DNA from: UBA2942 sp045127535
GTDB lineage: Bacteria; Bacillota; Clostridia; Lachnospirales; Lachnospiraceae
Reading direction: 5' to 3'
Length of the DNA stretch: 64,000 nt
Assembly: GCA_045127535.1 (NCBI GenBank)
Contig: JBGVQN010000009.1
Location: forward strand, 1 to 64,000
In this document: positions 8,905-16,842 of the stretch, piece after piece
How the letters are laid out: every line of letters begins with the position of its first letter
Numbering within the stretch: position 1 is the stretch's first letter
Position numbers and translations under genes: made by a program
The notes under the pieces: model-generated
Told to the model about the DNA's origin: nothing
The model's input: only the letters and a program-made list of their open reading frames with translations
Databases searched by the model: none

Positions 8905-10275
8905 ATGTTAAATGTGACAGTAGGAGATATTGTAGAGGCAACAGGAGGCCGTCTTTTATGCGGCGATCCGGCTCAGAAAATTGAACATATCAGCATTGAT
9001 TCCAGAAGCAGCCAGGGCAATGACATTTTTATTCCTATCATTGGGGAAAAGGTAGATGCCCATCGTTTCATTGCGCAGGCATTGGAGGTGGGCTGTGTGG
9101 CAACCGTCACCAGTGAGCATGATCAGGCAGAGGGCGACCATGCCTGGATTCAGGTAAAAGACACTGTAGAGGCGCTCCATGCCATCGGCAGACTGTGCCG
9201 CAGCCGTGTCACCATACCGGCAGTAGGTGTGACCGGCAGCGTAGGCAAGACCACCACCAGAGAAATGATCGCCACAGCCCTGTCTGCAGGCAAAAAAGTA
9301 TTCCGTACCAGTAAAAATTATAACAGCCGCATTGGTCTGCCTATTACCCTTTCTGAAATGAGCAACGAGGAAGATGTGGCAGTGCTGGAGCTTGGCATGA
9401 ATGTACCGGGAGAGCTTGGCACCATCAGCCGTCTGGCACAGATCTCCATGGCAGTGGTCACCAATATCGGCGTGGCACACATGGAATTTTACGGCAGCAG
9501 AGAAAAGCTTTGTGAAGAAAAGCTGACCATTACCACCGGTTTAAAGGAAGGTGGACTGGTATTTTTAAATGGAGACGACCCGCTGCTGATGCAGTACCGT
9601 CATACCGTCAACTTCCCGGTGATCACCTATGGTACAGGAGACCATTGTGACTATCGTGCTACAGATATCCATATGGAAGACGGTCATTACTGCTTTACCC
9701 TCCAGTACCATGGCAAGAGCCTTCCTGTAAAACTGTCTGTACTGGGCATCCACAACATCGGCAATGCCTGCGGCGCACTGGCTGTAGCAGACCAGTGGGG
9801 CGTAGATGTAGAAGCAGCTGCAGCTGCCCTGTATACCTTTACCGGCTTTGCAAACCGTCTCCAGCGTTTTGAAAAAGACGGACTGCTGGTCATTGACGAT
9901 ACCTACAATGCAAGCCCTGATTCCATGAAAGCAGGTCTGGACGTACTGGCAGGCATGAACAATACAGGCCGCAAAATCGCAGTCCTGGGCGACATGTTTG
10001 AGCTTGGCAAGGATTCAGCAGAATATCACTATCAGGTAGGCGTCCATGGTGCCAAGCTGCAGATAGACGAAATGGTACTGGTAGGAGACTTTGCAAAAGA
10101 GATCGGCAGAGCCATGAAAGACAACGGCACAAACTGCCCCATCCAGCATTATGCCACAAGAGCAGAAGCTGCCGCCTATTTAAAAAACACCGCAGTACCA
10201 GGAGACGTAGTCTACATCAAAGCCTCCAACGGCATGAAACTGAAAGAGATCACAGCAGCACTGATGGAAGCATAA
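8905..10275 (+). CDS. murF: UDP-MurNAc-tripeptide:D-Ala-D-Ala ligase
   Basis: Cytoplasmic ligase that attaches D-Ala-D-Ala to complete UDP-MurNAc-pentapeptide. It is 456 aa, normal for MurF. The P-loop GVTGSVGKTTTRE lies near residue 107, followed by LELGMNVPGE, VTNIGVAHME, GIHNIGNACGAL, DDTYNASPDS and the C-terminal GMKLKEI. GGAGG lies 8 nt before the ATG. It has its own strong promoter (8452-8481), separated from the gene by the structured element, so expression may depend on the leader. Confidence 0.96.
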   Translation: MLNVTVGDIVEATGGRLLCGDPAQKIEHISIDSRSSQGNDIFIPIIGEKVDAHRFIAQALEVGCVATVTSEHDQAEGDHAWIQVKDTVEALHAIGRLCRSRVTIPAVGVTGSVGKTTTREMIATALSAGKKVFRTSKNYNSRIGLPITLSEMSNEEDVAVLELGMNVPGELGTISRLAQISMAVVTNIGVAHMEFYGSREKLCEEKLTITTGLKEGGLVFLNGDDPLLMQYRHTVNFPVITYGTGDHCDYRATDIHMEDGHYCFTLQYHGKSLPVKLSVLGIHNIGNACGALAVADQWGVDVEAAAAALYTFTGFANRLQRFEKDGLLVIDDTYNASPDSMKAGLDVLAGMNNTGRKIAVLGDMFELGKDSAEYHYQVGVHGAKLQIDEMVLVGDFAKEIGRAMKDNGTNCPIQHYATRAEAAAYLKNTAVPGDVVYIKASNGMKLKEITAALMEA

Positions 10276-10290
10276 TAAAAAGATCATGTA

Positions 10291-10330
10291 ACAGAAGAAA
10301 AGCGTCCGTTTATATATTTCGCACAAACTG
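10291..10330 (+). repeat. degenerate right end of the structured element (copy D)
   Basis: ACAGAAGAAAAGCGTCC..TATTTCGCACAA retains the AAAGCGTCC anchor and a diverged TTTCGCAATTG end, just upstream of the priA Shine-Dalgarno. The core is missing. Confidence 0.4.
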
Positions 10331-10347
10331 CAGAAAGGAGGAAAAGG

Positions 10348-12573
10348 ATGCAGTATGCCAATGTAATTGTGGATATTTCTATAGGGCAGCTGGACCGCTG
10401 CTTTCAATACCGGATCCCCCCTTCTCTGCAGGAGCAGATACACATAGGCGTGCCTGTATATGTCCCATTTGGCAAGGGCAACCGCAAGACCAGAGGGTAT
10501 GTAGTAGGGCTTTCTGACACCTTAGCATATGAAGGGGGAGCGATCAAAGACATCGCAGAGGTCATACAGGGAGAACTGGCAGTGGAAGACCAGTTGGTAG
10601 AGCTGGCAGTATGGATGCGCAGCCGTTACGGTGCCACCCTAAACCAGTGTCTGAAAACAGTCATGCCGGTCAAGGACAAAGTGCGTGCAGTCAAAAAGCA
10701 CCGCTACTGTCTCAGTCAGGACAGGGAGCTGGTACAAAAGGTTCTGGAAGAAGCCAGACGCAGGAAAAATTACCATGCCAGAGTCCAGGTGCTGGAAGCA
10801 TTTCTTAGGGCAGAGGCTCAGTCCGGGCAGGCTTCCTTTCCAGAGTCCTATCTGCTGCAGGAGTTACAGGTAACCCGCAGCACCATTCAGTCTCTGGTGG
10901 CATGCGGTGTCTTGCAGGAGGATACGGATATTGCATACCGCAATCCATCTGTACTGCAGGGACAGCAGCAGAAGCCTTTGACCTTGAATACCCAGCAGAA
11001 GCTGGTAGTGGATGATATCTGCCAGCGAAATGACAGGCAGGTAAGCCTGATTCACGGCATCACCGGCAGCGGCAAGACCGAAGTATATATGGAACTCATT
11101 GCCCATGTCCTGTCTCAGGGCAGGCAGGCCATTGTGCTGATCCCGGAAATCGCACTGACCTATCAGACCGTCATGCGTTTTTACCGCAGGTTTGGAGACA
11201 AGGTGGCAACCATCAATTCCAGACTGTCAGACGGAGAACGGTATGACCAGTTTCAAAAGGCACGAAAGGGACTGGCTCAGGTCATGATCGGCCCCCGCTC
11301 TGCATTGTTTACCCCTTTCCCCAATCTGGGATTGATCGTCATAGATGAGGAGCATGAAAGCGCCTATAAAAGTGAGATCATGCCCCGGTATCATGCCAGA
11401 GAAGTAGCCATCCAGCGAGCCAGGATGGCAGGCGCCAAGGTGGTGCTTGGGTCTGCAACTCCTTCTATGGAATCCTATTACCGGGCACTGACAGGAGAAT
11501 ATACCTTATACCGTCTGACCCGGAGAGCCAGTGCCAACAGTATGCTGGCCAAGACCCATATCATAGATCTGCGAAAGGAATTGGAGGACGGCAACCGCTC
11601 CATTTTCAGCAGAAAACTGCGGGAGCTGATGGAGGACAGGCTTGCCAGAAAAGAGCAGATCCTTCTGTTTTTAAACCGCAGAGGCTATGCCAGCGTGGTA
11701 TCCTGCCGCTCCTGCGGCAACCCCCTTAGATGCCCCCATTGTGATGTGGCATTGACTGCTCATGTGGGATGGCGGTTAAACTGCCACTACTGCGGCTACT
11801 CCACCCCCATGCCAAAGCTTTGTCCTGCCTGCGGCTCCCCATATATATCCTCCTTTGGACTGGGGACAGAAAAGGTACAGCTGATGGTGGAAAAGCAGTT
11901 TCCGGGGGTGCGTACGCTGCGGATGGATATGGATACCACCTCCAGAAAGGAAGGCCATCAGGAGATCTTGTCCAGGTTTGCTGCCGGAGAGGCAGACATT
12001 TTGATTGGTACCCAGATGATCGTAAAAGGACATGATTTTCCAAATGTAACCCTAATGGGGATCCTTGCAGCAGACATGTCTCTGTATGCAGCGCATTACA
12101 CTGCTTCAGAAAAAACCTTCCAGCTTCTGACCCAGGCAGCAGGCCGTGCAGGCCGTGGCAGTAAGGCAGGGGATGTGGTCATTCAGACCTACAGCCCGGA
12201 GCATTACAGTATTGTCAGTGCTGCTGCCCAGGATTACGAGGCATTTTTTGGAGAGGAGATCCGCTTCCGCAGGCTCATGCAGTATCCCCCGGCAGTGGCC
12301 ATGATGATGGTACTGGTGACCTCCCCAGAGGAAGCACTGGCAGAGGAGGCCATTAAAACGTACTGCCGTCTGGTACAGGATGTGTGGCCGGATACCCAGA
12401 TCATAGGCCCTTCCCCGGCTCCGGTATCCAAAATTAAGGATATTTATAGAAAATTAATGTATATAAAATGGGAACAATATGATATATTACTGGATGTAAA
12501 AACACGCATAGAAGCACTGCATCAGGAACTGTATCAGGACAAGGTGCAGCTGTTGTTTGATTTGTGTGAATAA
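10348..12573 (+). CDS. priA: primosomal replication restart helicase PriA
   Basis: 3'-5' DNA helicase that reloads the replisome at stalled forks. The 741-aa length is normal. An N-terminal DNA-binding domain starts YANVIVDISIGQLDRCFQY. The helicase core has Walker A GITGSGKTE near residue 238 and DEEH near 332. A zinc-binding insert at about 452-500 has four CxxC pairs (CRSCG, CPHC, CHYCG, CPACGS). Motif VI is QAAGRAGRG. AAAGGAGG lies 6 nt before the ATG. It is followed by def and fmt, a common Firmicutes order. Confidence 0.96.
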   Translation: MQYANVIVDISIGQLDRCFQYRIPPSLQEQIHIGVPVYVPFGKGNRKTRGYVVGLSDTLAYEGGAIKDIAEVIQGELAVEDQLVELAVWMRSRYGATLNQCLKTVMPVKDKVRAVKKHRYCLSQDRELVQKVLEEARRRKNYHARVQVLEAFLRAEAQSGQASFPESYLLQELQVTRSTIQSLVACGVLQEDTDIAYRNPSVLQGQQQKPLTLNTQQKLVVDDICQRNDRQVSLIHGITGSGKTEVYMELIAHVLSQGRQAIVLIPEIALTYQTVMRFYRRFGDKVATINSRLSDGERYDQFQKARKGLAQVMIGPRSALFTPFPNLGLIVIDEEHESAYKSEIMPRYHAREVAIQRARMAGAKVVLGSATPSMESYYRALTGEYTLYRLTRRASANSMLAKTHIIDLRKELEDGNRSIFSRKLRELMEDRLARKEQILLFLNRRGYASVVSCRSCGNPLRCPHCDVALTAHVGWRLNCHYCGYSTPMPKLCPACGSPYISSFGLGTEKVQLMVEKQFPGVRTLRMDMDTTSRKEGHQEILSRFAAGEADILIGTQMIVKGHDFPNVTLMGILAADMSLYAAHYTASEKTFQLLTQAAGRAGRGSKAGDVVIQTYSPEHYSIVSAAAQDYEAFFGEEIRFRRLMQYPPAVAMMMVLVTSPEEALAEEAIKTYCRLVQDVWPDTQIIGPSPAPVSKIKDIYRKLMYIKWEQYDILLDVKTRIEALHQELYQDKVQLLFDLCE

Positions 12574-12673
12574 AAAGTATAAAATAATCCCGAAGGGATC
12601 ATGAAAACTGCCGGCAGCGGGATCTGGACTTCCTGCAGCAGATAGGCAGGTACCCTTCGGACTGGAGGATTGT

Positions 12674-13150
12674 ATGGCAATTAGAAAAGTACGCGAGATG
12701 GGTGATGAATGTTTGAGAAAGGTCTGCAAGGTGGTACCGGAAGTAAACCTGCGCACCAAGATTTTGATCAAGGATATGTTTGATACCATGTATGATGCCA
12801 ATGGCGTAGGACTGGCGGCGCCACAGGTAGGTATTTTAAAACGGATCGTAGTCATTGACTGCGGAGATGCACCTTATGTATTGATCAACCCGGAAATTTT
12901 AGAACGTTCCGGTGAGCAGACCGGTTATGAAGGCTGTTTAAGCATTCCAGGGAAAAGCGGAATGGTGACCAGACCACAGTATGTAAAAGTAAAGGCATTA
13001 AACCAGCGTGGCGAAGAATACATTCTGGAAGGAGAAGACCTGCTTGCAAGAGCAATCTGCCATGAGTGCGACCACCTGGAGGGAATTCTGTATGCAGATC
13101 TGGCAGAGGGCGGCCTGGTCAATAACGAGGACTTAGAAGAAGCAGAGTAA
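12674..13150 (+). CDS. def: peptide deformylase
   Basis: Metalloenzyme that removes the N-formyl group from nascent proteins. All three signature motifs are present: GVGLAAPQVG, EGCLSIPG and HECDH (metal-binding HExxH type). At 158 aa it is a type 1-like short form. GGAGG lies 5 nt before the ATG. Together with fmt, about 100 nt downstream, it forms the N-terminal formylation and deformylation pair. The short gap after priA contains a CCGAAGGG/CCCTTCGG inverted repeat. Confidence 0.96.
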   Translation: MAIRKVREMGDECLRKVCKVVPEVNLRTKILIKDMFDTMYDANGVGLAAPQVGILKRIVVIDCGDAPYVLINPEILERSGEQTGYEGCLSIPGKSGMVTRPQYVKVKALNQRGEEYILEGEDLLARAICHECDHLEGILYADLAEGGLVNNEDLEEAE

Positions 13151-13249
13151 ATCAGCAGGTAACAGCAAGGCCATGTTCAGAAATGGATGTGAGCAGTATC
13201 TGTAAGATATTTTGCAATTAGTCAATAAAAAGAGTAAAGAGGTGACCAC

Positions 13250-14179
13250 ATGAGAATGATATATATGGGAACACCGGATTTTGCAGTGCCGGTTCTGGAA
13301 AGCCTGCTCAACAGCAGACATGAGGTGGTGGCAGTTGTGACCCAGCCGGACAAGCCCAAGGGCAGAGGCAAGGCCATGCAGTTTCCACCGGTAAAGGAAA
13401 AAGCATTGGAATATGACCTGCCGGTATATCAGCCGGTAAAAGTAAGAGATGAGGCATTCATCAAGGTTCTGGAAGAATATGCCCCGGACTGCATCGTAGT
13501 AACAGCCTTCGGCCAGATTCTCCCCAAAGCCATTCTGGAACTGCCTAAATATGGCTGTGTCAATGTCCATGCCTCTCTGCTTCCAGCCTATAGAGGTGCT
13601 GCCCCCATCCAATGGGCCATCATCAACGGAGAAGAAAAGACAGGCATCACTACCATGCTGCTGGGTGCGGGACCGGTGGATTCAGGTGATATGCTGTTAA
13701 AAGCAGAGGTAACCATAACACCTGAGGAAACAGGGGAAAGTCTTTTTGATAAGTTAGCGGTAACAGGAGGTCCGTTGCTGTTAGAAACATTAGAAGGTCT
13801 GGAAGCAGGCACCATCGTGCCTCAAAAACAGGACGATACCCTGTCCAGCTATGCTCCCATGCTGAAAAAAGACATAGGCTCCATCCACTGGAACAAGCCG
13901 GCCATAGAAATCGAACGGCTCATCCGGGGATTAAACCCATGGCCAAGCGCATACACAAAGCTGTCCGGCAAAACCCTAAAAATCTGGCGGGCAGAAGTCC
14001 TTCCAGACAACAGCTCCTGTCAGCCGGGACAAATCGTATCCACAGACAACGGCAAACTCCTGGTACAGACTGGAGACGGCCAGCTCTCTCTGCAGGAAGT
14101 ACAGTTAGAAGGCAAAAAGAGGATGCCTGTAGATGCATTCCTTAGAGGAAATGCTGTGGAAGCAGGAACAGTACTCTGA
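13250..14179 (+). CDS. fmt: methionyl-tRNA formyltransferase
   Basis: Transfers formyl from 10-formyl-THF to initiator Met-tRNA. The 309-aa protein has the MIYMGTPDFAVP start, the formyltransferase loop NVHASLLPAYRGAAPIQWAI and the C-terminal tRNA-binding domain (GLNPWPSAYTKL). AGAGGTGA precedes the ATG. It uses the product of fhs at 5058 and works opposite to def. The 13151-13249 gap contains AGTATCTGTAAGATATTTTG, possibly a trace of the structured element. Confidence 0.96.
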   Translation: MRMIYMGTPDFAVPVLESLLNSRHEVVAVVTQPDKPKGRGKAMQFPPVKEKALEYDLPVYQPVKVRDEAFIKVLEEYAPDCIVVTAFGQILPKAILELPKYGCVNVHASLLPAYRGAAPIQWAIINGEEKTGITTMLLGAGPVDSGDMLLKAEVTITPEETGESLFDKLAVTGGPLLLETLEGLEAGTIVPQKQDDTLSSYAPMLKKDIGSIHWNKPAIEIERLIRGLNPWPSAYTKLSGKTLKIWRAEVLPDNSSCQPGQIVSTDNGKLLVQTGDGQLSLQEVQLEGKKRMPVDAFLRGNAVEAGTVL

Positions 14180-14270
14180 TTCGGGATTGAAAAATATAAT
14201 GAAAGCATGCAAGGAAAGATCGCTCTAATGTGAGAAATAAAGTACTTTGCAATTATAAAATGATACTGTA

Positions 14271-14370
14271 CACAATTATGAAATATCAGTTACAGCTATA
14301 AAACAATCCCCAGGTACCCACTGCCTGATGCCATCCAGATGCAGACACTTCTGAAAGTGCCCCTATATAG
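14271..14370 (+). repeat. degenerate structured element (copy F)
   Basis: ACAATTATGAAATATCAGTTACAGC at left, with CAGACACTTCTGAAAGTGC at right, recalls the terminal repeat and the ACTTCTGAAAGCGTCC right flank of copy B. The core is absent. It lies directly before the Shine-Dalgarno of the broken metallopeptidase gene. Confidence 0.35.
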
Positions 14371-14382
14371 AAAGGAGAACCT

Positions 14383-15066
14383 ATGGATTTTTGGTATTGG
14401 ATGTTGATAATTGCTACAATTTTATCTATTGCAGCATCTGCAAAAGTAAATTCCACTTTTAAGAAGTATGCCCAGGTACGCAGCCGAAGCAGCATGACCG
14501 GTGCCCAGGCTGCACAACGCCTTTTGTAGGCCAACGGCATTTATGATGTAAGCATTGAACATATATCCGGCAGTCTCACAGACCATTATGACCCGTCTGC
14601 CAAAGTACTGCGTCTCTCTGACAGTGTATATGGAAGTACATCAGTAGCCGCTGTAGCTGTAGCAGCCCATGAGTGCGGACATGCAGTACAGCACCATGTA
14701 GGCTATGCACCCCTGTCCATCCGCAGTAAATTAGTGCCTGTTGTCAATTTTAGCGCAAAAATCAGCTGGCCTCTCATTTTAATCGGCCTGTTGATTGGAG
14801 GATCCGGCAGTACATTGCTGATCGAAATAGGCATTATTCTGTTTTCTGCATCCGTATTGTTTCAGATCGTAACTCTGCCAGTAGAATTCAATGCATCTTC
14901 CAGAGCATTAAGCTTTCTGGAATCCAATGGGATCTTGACAGAAGAAGAGCATAACCCTGCCCGTAAAGTGTTGTCTGCAGCCGCCATGACTTATGTGGCA
15001 GCGGCGGCAGTCAGCATTATCCAGCTGCTGCGTCTGGTAGCAATATTAAACAGAAGAAGAGACTAA
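14383..15066 (+). pseudogene. membrane zinc metallopeptidase (YugP-like), interrupted by an amber codon
   Basis: AAAGGAG lies 7 nt before the ATG. The frame starts MDFWYWMLIIATILSIAAS (membrane segment), reaches TGAQAAQRLL and meets TAG at 14527-14529 (codon 49). It then continues without any other stop through ANGIYDVSIEHISG, the zinc motif AHECGHAVQHH and two membrane segments to a TAA at 15064. Read through, it would be 227 aa, the full family length. The single point lesion and otherwise clean frame suggest recent inactivation, suppression or a base-call error. A fragment could initiate downstream, but no good Shine-Dalgarno was seen. Confidence 0.85.
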
Positions 15067-15126
15067 CAAAAAGAAAGGCTGCAGATCAATATGTGCAGGA
15101 GTCCTGCAGCCGCCATAGTAAAAAGA

Positions 15127-15178
15127 GAGTACCGAAGGATTCTATCAGATATGTAAGGATCCTTCGGTGCTCTTTTTT
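15127..15178 (+). terminator. intrinsic terminator
   Basis: Stem GAGTACCGAAGGAT with ATCCTTCGGTGCTC (one G-T pair), followed by six T residues. It isolates the housekeeping block from the transport operon. Confidence 0.88.
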
Positions 15179-15211
15179 GATTAATGACAGTTTCCACCAC
15201 TAAAACCTATT

Positions 15212-15247
15212 TATCCTATTGACAAAGTAGGATAGATAAACTATAAT
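15212..15247 (+). promoter_or_regulatory. consensus sigma-A promoter with overlapping palindrome
   Basis: TTGACA (15219-15224), a 17-nt spacer and TATAAT (15242-15247): both hexamers match consensus. The inverted repeat TATCCTA (15212-15218) / TAGGATA (15228-15234) straddles the -35 box and is placed as a repressor operator would be. A sulfur amino acid regulator of the Rrf2/CymR kind is a guess from the downstream genes, not from a matched motif. Confidence 0.8.
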
Positions 15248-15277
15248 ACAACCATCCGAATGAACAGGAAGTGATAG

Positions 15278-15519
15278 GGAATTGCGAAACTGTATTCAAC
15301 ATCAGCTTTGGGAAGTATCTGTAAGAACATATTTTCTAAGCAGGACTCTTGAAAACGCCGGCACTTTAAATTTTGTGCCACAGGCGCAAAATTTATTAGT
15401 ACCGCTGCGTTTTCACTGAAGCGAGAGCGAGTCAAACGTATCATAAATGATACGTCACGTGAAAATATTTTCTTACAGATACTTCTCAAAGCGTCCGGTA
15501 ATGTGTTTCGCAATTGCCT
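15278..15519 (+). repeat. dispersed structured element, full copy G with 15-bp target duplication
   Basis: 242 bp flanked by a perfect 15-bp direct repeat, AACAGGAAGTGATAG, at 15263-15277 and 15520-15534. The ends are GGAATTGCGAAAC and GTTTCGCAATTGCCT. Inside are the conserved core, the AAATTTTGTGCC/GGCGCAAAATTT inner hairpin, and an extra AACGTATCATAAATGATACGT hairpin (quoted in part: CGTATCATAAATGATACG) on the right side. It lies between the promoter at 15219-15247 and the Met/Cys-rich ORF, whose ATG is 33 nt downstream. Confidence 0.95.
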
Positions 15520-15552
15520 AACAGGAAGTGATAGAGAAAGGAGAACACGATT

Positions 15553-15687
15553 ATGAAAAAGTTTTATTCCCCAACCAGCAGAATGATGGAGATGTTCATG
15601 TGCACTGGCTGCATGTGTATGAATTTTTGTGCATATATTTTCCATATGTTCTCCATCTCAGAGAAAATCATTGTACCTCAAACATAA
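15553..15687 (+). CDS. Met/Cys-rich short ORF, candidate leader peptide
   Basis: 44 codons with AAGGAG 9 nt before the ATG. The product starts MKKFYSPTSR and contains MMEMFMCTGCMCMNFC: six Met and four Cys in sixteen residues. It lies between a strong promoter and an intrinsic-type hairpin (15717-15751) that precedes MetQ-MetN-MetI and a second amino acid importer. Composition and position fit a leader peptide that senses charged Met/Cys tRNA by ribosome stalling. A free-standing metal-binding or membrane peptide is the alternative. No homologue is known to me. Confidence 0.55.
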   Translation: MKKFYSPTSRMMEMFMCTGCMCMNFCAYIFHMFSISEKIIVPQT

Positions 15688-15716
15688 TGATGCAGGTATC
15701 ATATTACATTGCTTTG

Positions 15717-15751
15717 AACCGGGAGATTTTATGGAAGTCTCCCGGTTTCTT
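15717..15751 (+). terminator. attenuator-like hairpin before the transporter genes
   Basis: A perfect 10-bp stem AACCGGGAGA / TCTCCCGGTT with an 11-nt loop and a short T-rich tail (TCTT). It lies 29 nt after the Met/Cys-rich ORF and about 180 nt before MetQ. ATCATT (15668-15673) can pair with AATGAT (15686-15691) around the ORF stop codon, a possible competing structure. Confidence 0.55.
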
Positions 15752-15926
15752 ACATATTAAATGAAAAGGCAGGAAGGGTATGGAATATTTTTTTGAAAAA
15801 CTGGTAAGAGAAAATTTCCGTTTTGGACGAATGTGAGGGTACATAAGCAGGCCAATTAGGATGGCAAGCAAAACAATTCAAATCCAAAAGAAGAAAGAAA
15901 AGCATTGAAATGAAAAGGAGTTTATG

Positions 15927-16787
15927 ATGATGAAAAAAATAATTGCACGTATACTGATTACCGTTGTTACATTAACTGCTGCAGTATCCCTTGCCGGCTG
16001 CGGAGGCAAATCAGATCAGATTACCATTGCAGTCCCAAATGATACCACCAATGAAGCAAGAGCATTGCTTCTCCTGGAAGATCTGGGATACATTCAGTTA
16101 AAGGACCAGGCTGGAATTACGGCTACCATACTTGATATAGAAGAAAATCCTTACGATATTGTGTTGAAAGAAGTAGAAGCAGCCCAGATTCCTAATGTGC
16201 TGAAAGATGTTGACTATGCAGTGATCAATTCCAACTATGCCATTGAAGCAGACTTAAATCCTATCGAAGATGCTCTTGGTATCGAAAACTCTTCTTCTGC
16301 ATACAGCAACATTCTTGCTGTCAAGGAAGGCAATGAAGATACGGATATCATCAAGGCCCTTGCAGCAGCTCTGGAAAGCCAGGAAGTAGCAGATTTTATT
16401 GCATCTGAATATAATGGTGCAGTAGTATCTGTAGTAGATCATCCAACAGATGGCTACGACGATTCTGTGGATTATGATGCCCTGGCAGGAAAAACAGTTA
16501 CTGTTGCAGCGTCTCCTACGCCTCATGCAGAAATCCTTGCAGTGGTAAAGGAGATTTTGGCAAAGAAGGATATTACCCTTGAAATCAAAGAGTTTACAGA
16601 TTATGTTCAGCCAAACAATGTGGTAGAAAGCGGAGAAATTGATGCCAACTACTTCCAGCATACCCCTTATCTGGATGATTTCAATGAGGAAAACGGTACG
16701 CATATTGTTTCTGTTGCTGCAATTCATGTTGAGCCAATTGGCATCTATGGAGGAAGGCAGACAACGCTTGACGCAATCAAAGAATAA
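15927..16787 (+). CDS. metQ: MetQ/NlpA-family substrate-binding lipoprotein, circularly permuted
   Basis: Surface lipoprotein for D/L-methionine uptake. It has a signal peptide and a lipobox ending SLAGC. The order of its halves is reversed relative to known MetQ. What is normally the second half (ITIAVPNDTTNEARALLLLE ... EYNGAVVSVV) comes first, and what is normally the first half (TVTVAASPTPHAEILAVV ... FTDYVQPNNVVESGEIDANY ... TLDAIKE) comes second and ends at the stop. The linker between them is about VDHPTDGYDDSVDYDALAGK. Three ATGs (15924, 15927, 15930) follow AAGGAG; 15927 gives 6 nt spacing. MetN and MetI follow. All conserved blocks are present, so function is plausible. Confidence 0.9.
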   Translation: MMKKIIARILITVVTLTAAVSLAGCGGKSDQITIAVPNDTTNEARALLLLEDLGYIQLKDQAGITATILDIEENPYDIVLKEVEAAQIPNVLKDVDYAVINSNYAIEADLNPIEDALGIENSSSAYSNILAVKEGNEDTDIIKALAAALESQEVADFIASEYNGAVVSVVDHPTDGYDDSVDYDALAGKTVTVAASPTPHAEILAVVKEILAKKDITLEIKEFTDYVQPNNVVESGEIDANYFQHTPYLDDFNEENGTHIVSVAAIHVEPIGIYGGRQTTLDAIKE

Positions 16788-16842
16788 ACACAGTCATTTC
16801 CCACAGAATACTTCTGCATCAGGGGAATTGCCGGAGGCCATT

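Noticed and set aside
12590..12660. Element copy after priA (ATGAAAACTGCCGGCAG within a CCGAAGGG inverted repeat)
   Set aside because: Resembles the core over about 17 nt but lacks the other half and the ends.
13195..13222. Further element copy between def and fmt
   Set aside because: Only AGTATCTGTAAGATATTTTG-like similarity over about 28 nt; too short to claim.
14527..14529. UAG as a recoded sense codon (for example pyrrolysine)
   Set aside because: No pylTS genes are seen and no other in-frame amber occurs in recognisable genes of the window; a simple mutation or base error is enough.
15528..15764. 78-codon ORF overlapping the Met/Cys-rich leader in another frame
   Set aside because: It starts inside the target duplication without proper spacing to AAGGAG and runs through the hairpin; the 15553 frame has the better ribosome site.
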